Positions 47,213-54,950 of a stretch of 54,950 nt of DNA are shown here, in pieces. Location of the stretch: positions 4,159,586-4,214,535 of the forward strand of contig NC_049993.1 of assembly GCF_000003815.2 (NCBI RefSeq), in the 5' to 3' direction. The first letter of the stretch is position 1, and every line of letters starts with the position of its first letter. Source of the DNA: Branchiostoma floridae (lineage: Eukaryota; Chordata; Leptocardii; Amphioxiformes; Branchiostomatidae). A program made the translations under genes and the position numbers. The notes under the pieces were generated by a model. That model was not told where the DNA came from. It saw only the letters and a program-made list of their open reading frames with translations, and made no database searches.

Positions 47213-48147
47213 CAGTGGCGGCGGCACCGGGGGGGCAGGGGGGGCGGCTGCCTCCCCGAAAAATATGTTGGGGGGGCGTCGCCCCCCCAGAAAATCAAGC
47301 TGAAACCTTGTGTATTTTTCAGTGATGATGGAAATTTCATTAAATCAAGCTAGTCTAATGGGAAAATTTACGCCTGAAAACGCAAGAAATGACGTTTCAG
47401 AGAGTCCCGATTTCAAAATTTCGCCAGTGTTCCCTTGTGACGGCTCGCGTCTTTGGCCATGTCGGCGCAGGACAATATGTTGCGGGAGCATTGCTCTTAA
47501 AAACCTTTTTAACTAATAGAAATTTTACTATCGTACTATACTTGGTTTACAAGCAGAATGTGGGCCTCAAATGCAGGAAATGACGTTTCAGGCGGTCAAT
47601 TTCAAGATTTCAAAATTTTGTCCGGACCTCCCTAGCGATGACTTGTGCCTCCGGCGCTCACAACAACATGGTGAAAATTTGTTGAGGCGTGGGTCATTGC
47701 CCTCAAACATCTCTTTCATTCACAAAAATGACATTAGATTTAGCATAGTCCCTCAGCAAAATTTGTCCCCCAAAATACAGAAAATGGCGTTTCAGAGGGT
47801 ACAGATTTTGAAATTTTCCCAGACCAACCTTGCGACAGCTGCACCTTCGAGACTCGGAATCGTGAATATATTTTGGGGGCATCGCCCTCGCTAAAACCAT
47901 GTGTCTTTCTAACAGAATTGTCATCAAATTTAGCTTAGTCTGGCAGCAAAATATGCGCGCCAAAACGTAGGAAATGGCGTTTTAGAGGGTCAAGATTTCA
48001 AATTTTCCCGGGGGAGCATGCCCCCGGACCCCCCTAGGATGGTCGCGCCTCCGGCGCGACTGGTAGCGCCTTCGGCGCTACATGTGCCGTACAATTCTGT
48101 CAGTAAAAGTTCGCCCCCCCAAACGAAATTTGGTGCCGCCGCCTCTG
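47213..48147. repeat. CAGTGGCGGCGGCACC-ended element with internal repeats
   Basis: CAGTGGCGGCGGCACC at 47213 is mirrored by GGTGCCGCCGCCTCTG ending at 48147, with GATAG on both sides (5 bp). Inside, the block GGAAATGACGTTTCAGAGGG followed by TTTCAAAATTT recurs four times (about 47384, 47576, 47778, 47968), roughly every 190-200 bp. GC-rich hairpins such as GCGCCTTCGGCGC lie near 48040-48080. No intact frame is seen. Confidence 0.8.
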
Positions 48148-48159
48148 GATAGTATACGT

Positions 48160-49065
48160 ATGTGTTCTGTAAAGAACCTTGATATTACAAGTCTGTTAGA
48201 TACATACTTTTATGTTACAGGTGATATCTTTCTTCAAAAGGTTGGGAAAATCACAGTTACCATTGCAATAGTAGGGCTAGCCCTGGATAATAGCCTCTGG
48301 CAAGTTGGGTAGCCCTGGCCGTATTTCTTTCTATACAGTCGAATAAATCGAATCAAATCAAACAATAAACCAAAGCTTCATAACTTACACAATCATTGCA
48401 TACTTCAGATGATTATAATCAATGTATTTTCCTCGTACTGTTTTGGACATCTTAATTGTATAGCCTAGTGGGAGCCTGCTGAAATTCACTTGTGCCTGTC
48501 AGTTATGGCAAAAGTTCTAGTTATGAAGCCCTTGGGGAGGCCTTAATTGGCAACTGTGATAATTAAGGAAAAACAGATGGGGAATGTAGCCAAGAAAGTT
48601 TGCACATCTTTTATATAATCCTTTGAATTTGTTCTTTGTAGAAATGATTGGAATTTCTGTCTATATAAGGGAGCTGTGAGTTTAGTTTGTCCAGGGTCTA
48701 TGATAATGAATTTGTACACAGTGATTTTTACAGATTTGATACTTAGTAGACATGTTTTATCATTTATGTCTGTTATGATACATGCCTGTACCTAGATGTT
48801 GTAAACTTCCAGACATGATACTATAATGATACTGCTGCAAATACATTGTAGGATAACAAGACAACACAATTATTTTGAATCTTAGAAATAGTTTATTCAT
48901 CTATAGACAGCTTCTACATTTTGTACACTGACTTCATACTTGTTTGTAGTCGTTAATTCCGTTTGACAACATTTTCAAACCTGTTTGCTTTGAACAATAT
49001 CTCAATTATCTAATATATGTAAAATCACCATGATGCCTTGGTAGCACAATCAGTACATTTGAATA
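48160..49065. other. Non-coding stretch
   Basis: A GTCGAATAAATCGAATCAAATC tail near 48339 looks like the 3' end of a retroelement. The rest is AT-rich. It was searched for the missing DIMT1 exons and none were found. Confidence 0.4.
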
Positions 49066-49070
49066 TGTTG

Positions 49071-49393
49071 CAGGGCTCGAAATATGTGCACCCAAATTTG
49101 GAGCTGTGCACCCAATTATTTTCTGTGGGTGCACAAGGCGCACCCAAATATTTTCTTGGGTTTATGTATGTAAAGATATCAAATAATCATATTCTTGACA
49201 TCTAGGTGTTAGAAAGATAATAAAAATGTCTGTCATCATGGTACTTGTTAAAGAATTCGATAGCTTGTAACTAAGTTTTGCTATTAGGTTATGCTTAAAT
49301 TTAAGTGGTGCAACCAAAAATATTTTGGTGCACCCAATTTTTTAAGCTGGGTGCACCAGTGCACCTAATCCCAAAAATGAATTTCGAGCCCTG
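49071..49393. repeat. MITE with CAGGGCTCGAAATA ends, copy 2
   Basis: CAGGGCTCGAAATATG and ATTTCGAGCCCTG ends bound 323 bp with TGTTG on both sides (49066-49070, 49394-49398). Internal GTGCACCCAA motifs occur on both strands. Its ends match the copy at 28650 but the interior differs. Confidence 0.82.
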
Positions 49394-49927
49394 TGTTGGC
49401 AGTGATGAGAATAAGATGTCTATTTTAGCGTGAAAAGTACAAATATACATGGTAGAGAATTATGGTAATACATAATACATTGTATCTTGTTCAACACTTT
49501 TAAGTAAGTATCCATCCAGCCAGTCCCTCACATACATATGGATAGTATCAAGCATCTGTTCAGTAATCCTAAAACCACCTTAAAGCCATATTGTAGCTTA
49601 ACTTTTCAATCAAAAAGAGCAAGGAAAATCCTTCTCAGTGGTTCCCCTACATATTTTGTTGGCATGTTGGTTCCGGTTAAAGATAACACAAGAAGCTAGA
49701 TTTTCTGTGTCTGGGAAAGATTATAACTGTTTATTAAATTATGATAAAGCCCAATTTTTGGCCACTTCCATGAGGTAGTAGTAGGGAAAACCGCTTGTCA
49801 TACAACAAGAAACAACTCAAGGAACATCACATGAATGTATCTCCCATTTCCAAGTGTCTTTAATTTTTTTTCTCCTACTTTTGTTGTTGCCAAAATGGCT
49901 TACGGTAATCTCATTTCCATGAAACTA

Positions 49928-50135
49928 CTGTAAATGTTTTTAAGTTCGCAGGGATTTAATTTCGCGGTAGCGGGAAAAAGGACTTTTCGCGGTGGATTTA
50001 AGTTCGCGGTAACACAATAGACTGCAATCTAATATCATAGTAGAAAAATGTTCGTGGTGGTTTTAAATTCGCGGTGAAGTGGTCACCCCGAAAACTGCGA
50101 ACATTAATCCACCGCGAACATTTCTGCATTTACAG
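49928..50135. repeat. MITE with TTCGCGG motifs and TA-flanked CTGTAAATG ends, copy 2
   Basis: It has the same length and layout as 26944-27151 (TTTAAGTTCGC, TTCGCGGTAGCGGG, TTAATCCACCGCGAAC) and is flanked by TA. Confidence 0.85.
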
Positions 50136-50740
50136 TATCCTAAGCAAATGGGGTCTGTAAGGATTTACATACATCTCTTCATCAGTTTATTCCTCCACCA
50201 TTCAATAACTTTCTTAAAAAAAAGTTATAAGTCAGAGACTGATATACTTTTAGCCTATAACTTACCTTTAACAACTTTGATAATTGTTGACTAGCTACAC
50301 CTATAAATAAGCTAACAAATTTACACAACAATACGTAAAAACTATCTGCAGATACACGCTATGATCATGTAGTTCAAAATGTGTTTTAAACAGTATGTTC
50401 ATGGGATACAAATCTGGTATAAAGCTGAATAAAACAGAGATTATCAAAGCAGACTTTGGCACGCATCAAAATACATCCATGTATACCTAACCTAACGGTA
50501 ACTTACATTGGCAATGCCATGATTATCGTCAATATATCAGGCATACCATGGTTCGGTATTAGTAATATTTACTTTATAAGTATTATTGATAACTACATTT
50601 AAGTCAAATTGATAATTCTATACTCTGCTACTGATATCTGTGAAAGCTATGTTCATTACATGTACAACAGTCTTTGGTACACTTCCTGTCCCTCCTCTCC
50701 ATTTTGACATGACAAGCATAATATACACACTATAGGTTAA

Positions 50741-51284
50741 AGGGGCATTCCACTCCAGAAGGGAGTGTTATTTTCCAATAGATAATGTATCAATTAATAC
50801 ATGATCAGCCGACCTTTGGTGGAATTCCACTTGTTGCGAATTACGCAACATGTGTTTGTAAAACAATATGACACTCACTAAACCCATGCAGACCATACCC
50901 ATGTATTCCCTATACGTGTAGACACTTCCTTTATCGTGAATATTTTCGGCATAAATGAGGGGCGCTTAGCAAACCAAGAAGGTGAATTGTTCACAAGATA
51001 TCAAAGAACACATAACAAGTCCTCTTTTTCTTAGTGCCCCTGAAATAAGCTTTGTAACCAAACTTAAGTCAGGCATTGTCAGGCACATTGTATTCAGCCA
51101 TAGGCTGAGATTGATTGATTTAATTAGAGGGTACTTGGAGAGTTTTGTAGAAGACTGAATGCTTTTTGATGGGCGTGGGGCTAATGGGTACTCTATCGTA
51201 TAATGTTACCTAGCATACATTTGTCACTTCCTACAATTAATATCTATCAGAAAGTAACAGTCAAATCTGGAGTGGAATGCCCCT
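50741..51284. repeat. TTAA-flanked MITE, AGGGGCATTCCACTCC ends, copy 2
   Basis: 544 bp with the same ends and TTAA flanks as 45552-46075. The interiors are alignable throughout (GATAATGTATCAATTAATAC, CACTCACTAAACCCATG), with small indels. Confidence 0.9.
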
Positions 51285-51385
51285 TTAACAATTTCACAAT
51301 ACAAATGTAAACTATTGACATTGTCTCAATAAGTACAGTGACACCACAGCCCTTAAATTCCCCCTCTCCCCATACCATCGCAATT

Positions 51386-54300
51386 CTAACTTAACTTAGC
51401 GTAGACCAGATATCCGCTGAACGTGATGCGGTTGTCATGGAAACTGAGGATGGCGTGGTGTGTTCCTCCGTCGAGCTGCAGCCAGACTTTGTCGTTGGTA
51501 GCGAGGTGCAGCATGATGCTCTGACTCTGCATGATGTTTCTGTCATCGTCCTCTGTGTACAAGGTCACCTTGGAAAGGAGGGAGGGGGGCAAAGATGGGT
51601 TAGTCAGAATTTACAGCGTTAACTGATAAAAATGCAGTGCGCAAAAATCTATCCCTTTGGTGAAAAGCTTTATAATCCTCACATTTCCAGGTTGAAACAT
51701 TGTATTTCTTCAAATCAAGTATTTTTCATATCATTGATTTCCAAGATGATGTGCATGTTGTTTATTTGTTGTTTATTAAGAAACCTTTTATCCAAGGTTC
51801 AATCAAATATCTATGATATAAAATGTCTATATTTGTCTCTTTGACTTTCCTCTCTTTTCATTCATGCTCAAGTCCCTTCAGCTCTGTTCATTAGTATCTG
51901 GCCAAGGCTGTAGCACCTAGGCCTAGTATGCCGGTGGTCCTTGTAAAATCAAAATCGTGTCCTCCAGGGTATTTCCAAGGGTTACTATAAGAAGAAAGGT
52001 TTTGGGCAGGTCTGTTTTGGGAAGGAAGGGAGAGATTCCCTGATGGGACAGAGTGATTAGAACTGTCTCCACCATGGTGGTCTGGCTTCTGGAATTTCCC
52101 CTTACAAATTCAATTTCTGCAGTGCTGGTCAGGACTGGTCCATTAAGACACGTTTGAGGTGGTTTAACAAAATACATTTCGTACCTTCCAGGGTTGAACA
52201 AGTTTTCTGAAATCCACTTGTCCTATCGGGCAAGCACATAAAAAATGTACTTGCCCGAACCAATTTTTCACTTGCCCAAAATTCAAATGTCACTGTTACT
52301 AGTATATGCATTTTCACTTCCAGCAATAGAATTCTCTGCAGACAATTGCTTCATGTCATGACTGTAAAAAGTAACAAGTATATCAAAATGCACTAACTCC
52401 CACCATTCTTATACAGTTCGTCTAAACTGCTGCACTGCCGTCTTCTCTTTTCTAAATCCTAATTTTTTTNNNNNNNNNNNNNNNNNNNNNNNNNNNNNNN
52501 NNNNNNNNNNNNNNNNNNNNNNNNNNNNNNNNNNNNNNNNNNNNNNNNNNNNNNNNNNNNNNNNNNNNNTATTTAAAAAATGCGCTTCATTTCAACAGGA
52601 AAAATTTATTCTTAGTTGGTCGGGTGAAACGCTGGGGGGATAGTTTTGCGTTTAAGATAACAGAAATATCAACTTGCCCAGGACATAGGGCTTAGTGGAT
52701 TTATCTTTCCCGTCCTTTCCAAGCCGAAGTGGAGAGAAGTCCCGTTCATGAAATGTTTTGGTTAGGTCTGGTATCAGACGTGTCATTTAATGAAGACTTG
52801 ACTAACTTAGGAGAGGGGATGTTTATGAAGAATTCAGTTCAGTACAGGTGATGATGAACCTTATGTGCTTATACTATATACATGTACCCATGCAGTGTAG
52901 TGATAGGTTTTGAGATAAAGATTATTGAAATCAAAATCAGACGATGAGGCAAAGGCTCCTGAACTCTTAAGTTATGACAAACTTACCAATGTTTGTCAGT
53001 ACATGTATATTTTGTCACCTGTTCTTTGTGATATATTCTTGATTATGTATTTTTTGTCACATGTTTGTCAGCAGTTTTATTGTATTCAACTCATTCAGAT
53101 ATAAATGTCTGCCGTATTAGCAGGGATAAACAAGTCCACTAGCCCTATTGTCCAGGGCAAGTGAAAGTGCTGTTCGGGCAAGTGCATGTCCTACCCCACT
53201 TGTCCGATCGGGCAAGTAAGATTTTTCCATTGATTTTAGTGCAATTTTGATATACTTGTTACTTTTTTTTTTACAGTCATGACATCAAGCAATTGTCTAC
53301 AGAGAATTCCATTGCTGGAAGTGAAAATGCATATACTAGTAACAGCGACATTTGAATTTTGGGCAAGTGAAAAATTGGTTCGGGCAATTACATTTTTTAT
53401 GTGCTTGCCCGATAGGACAAGTGGATTTTAGAAAACTTGTTCAACCCTGATTAGAGTGATTCCAAAGGCTTGTGCTAGCTAAGATGTAAGTCTGTCTTTG
53501 CTTGCTTTACCAGACAATGTCAATACAACATGATTGCCCAGGTGCAGCCCGAGTTTTCCTAACACCTGCAGCTCAGTGACTCTTTAACTGTTGTACAATA
53601 CAACATGTGTGTGTAGAGCATGCATTATCTATCAAAGCAGGCCTTGAGGTACGTGTGTACCTCTTTTGTAGCAAAAAGATCTGTTGGGCAGGTGTGCAAG
53701 CCATACAGGGTCATCCACTGGTAAAGCTATTTGAACATGTGCATTGTGTTAACTTAACTGTTCTTAACACCTTCAGCCCACCTGCAAGACTTGACCATAC
53801 CTTAACTGCAGTTTTAGAGTGAACACCCCTGTTGTCATATGGTTACAACCTTGCTTCAGTGAAATGATATCTTTCCTTGGATCAGCCCATTTAATCTAAG
53901 GGGTGGTGAAGCTTTTAGGTGTAGACTGGTAGTTTGGAAGGCCACCTGCATGGCAGTGACCTTGCAGAATGTTTGTAGTATGCTAAATCGTTAATACTTT
54001 GTCAAGGCTTGGTCTATTATGGCGCATTTAAGAGGTTTACATCTTTGTCTGTTTATTTTCTAGAGACTGTGTAAAGAATCTCTGTCTGACTTAGTTCCGG
54101 TCTTGATTTGTTTCTAAAGCGTAAGCGTAAGATTCTAGCATAAAGCTTTTGAATATATTCTTAAGGCTTCCAAACATGAAGGTTATTTCTGTATCTGCAT
54201 CTTTTTACAGTATAAACAGGTGTTAATTGAGTACAAATATTTTTGCTGTTGTGGCAGTTTCTGATACTGTTGTCCTTGGCATCCCCCCTAGGCTAGTTTG

Positions 54301-54935
54301 TTGTAAATGTATATATGAGCAGGGAACAGCTGACTTCTAGCATGTGTGGAGGGTGCTTTTTGGCTAGTACTCAAAAGAATTCAAGAGATTCAATAATGTA
54401 CAACTAACTTTACATACCACCACATTTTTACTCTCCCTCCAGCAATAACATCTAAAATACCTCTTTAAAATTCTTAAAAAGAGTTTTACATGTTTTAACT
54501 ACATTTTAGCCTTTGGAATCCTTGGGTACAGTAACAGTTCAAAAGATATGTGGCTCCTCTAACTGTCAGAGATGGAAGAAGAAGTGGTCAGGCAGAAGAT
54601 GAGAAGGAGGAAAGTTTGTCTCACCTGTTCTTTTCCATTCTGCACCAGTGCGATGTTGGCAAACTTCCCATCGTAAGACTGAATGGTGAAAGTGAAGAAG
54701 TAGACCCCAGGAACTCTGGTCACAAACGTGCCGTTCCCAGAATGGAAGTCCCCGCCCTCGTTCACGAAGATTTTGTCAAAGCCGATCCGCTGCGGCGGGA
54801 TGCTGCCGTACATCTTGGTTTGGCGAGCAGCGGAAAAGGCAGACTGGGGCTGTGCGGAGAACGCCCCAGGGGGAGGGGGGAAGCCACCAGGGGGTCTGAT
54901 GCCAAGCTGCCCTCCAAGCATCTCCTGCAGTTGGC
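51386..54935 (-). CDS. C1q-domain protein, C-terminal two exons
   Basis: Exons 54935-54625 and 51568-51386 are joined at phase 0 (CAG|GTGAGA donor; CCAAG acceptor). The exon 54935 side has an ATCCAG acceptor, so the 5' exons lie beyond the right edge. After a short QLQEMLGG piece (possibly the end of a coiled coil) and a Pro/Gly-rich linker (GGFPPPPGAF) comes a C1q globular domain. It shows GFDKIFVNEGGDFHSGNGTF, PGVYFFTFTIQSYDG, LVQNGKEQ|VTLYTE, ATNDKVWLQL and a terminal FSGYLVYAKLS. It has the aromatic and glycine pattern of cerebellin/C1q-TNF-like proteins. These are usually secreted trimers used in recognition or signalling. No collagen repeat is seen in the part present. The precise subfamily cannot be assigned. 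Confidence 0.88.
52189..53449. repeat. Long inverted-repeat element in the C1q gene intron, containing a gap
   Basis: CAGGGTTGAACAAGTTTTCT at 52189 is mirrored ending at 53449. The arms, of about 190-250 bp, share GGGCAAGCACATAAAAAATG and ACTTGTCC(T/G)ATCGGGCAAG motifs. The centre includes the N run and another CCCGNCCAACTAAG-like region. No exact flank duplication is seen. Confidence 0.8.
52470..52569. other. Assembly gap (100 N)
   Basis: Exactly 100 N, probably a fixed-size placeholder rather than a measured gap. It lies inside the inverted-repeat element. Confidence 0.97.
53460..54560. other. Intronic stretch of the C1q gene
   Basis: No repeat family, exon or RNA gene is recognised. Confidence 0.45.
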
Positions 54936-54950
54936 CTGGATGAAAATAGG

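Overview
The window is animal nuclear DNA. It has intron-rich genes with GT-AG junctions, vertebrate-like orthologues (HDAC3, DIMT1, EXOSC3, GADD45GIP1), a single-exon leucine-rich-repeat (LRR) receptor, a C1q-domain gene, tRNA-derived SINEs and very many short inverted-repeat transposons. This mix best fits an invertebrate deuterostome, most likely a lancelet (Branchiostoma). That assignment is inferred from style and protein similarity, because no species marker is visible. Two assembly gaps are present, at 16772-17497 and 52470-52569.

Layout. 1-3.0 kb: hAT-like and long inverted-repeat elements, then exon 1 of EXOSC3 on the minus strand, whose remaining exons lie off the left edge. 3-11.3 kb: mostly AT-rich, gene-free DNA with MITEs and LINE/SINE remnants. 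11.4-13.1 kb: a single-exon LRR transmembrane receptor (+). 13-22.5 kb: no convincing gene, but simple repeats, a LINE relic, a gap, a 40-bp minisatellite and a Penelope-like element end with a hammerhead-like core. 22.5-25.2 kb: GADD45GIP1/mL64 (-). 25.4-34.9 kb: a complete 15-exon HDAC3 (+), head to head with GADD45GIP1 across about 200-270 bp. 36.1-36.9 kb: an intronless, GC-rich short-chain dehydrogenase (+). 37.7-38.5 kb: a three-exon gene (-) for a small secreted, furin-processed, eight-cysteine cationic peptide, not covered by any single long reading frame. 39.9-46.3 kb: DIMT1 (+), eight exons, with its last third not found. 47-51.3 kb: a run of inverted-repeat transposons. 51.4-54.9 kb: the C-terminal two exons of a C1q-domain protein (-).

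The genes do not form a pathway. EXOSC3 (RNA exosome) and DIMT1 (18S rRNA dimethylation) both serve ribosome and RNA maturation, GADD45GIP1 serves the mitochondrial ribosome, and HDAC3 serves chromatin. The LRR receptor, the C1q protein and the cationic peptide are of the type used in innate recognition and defence. The strongest candidate for something undescribed is the cysteine-rich peptide gene at 37715-38450, whose frame is carried coherently through two introns into an RLRR site followed by a basic 8-Cys domain.
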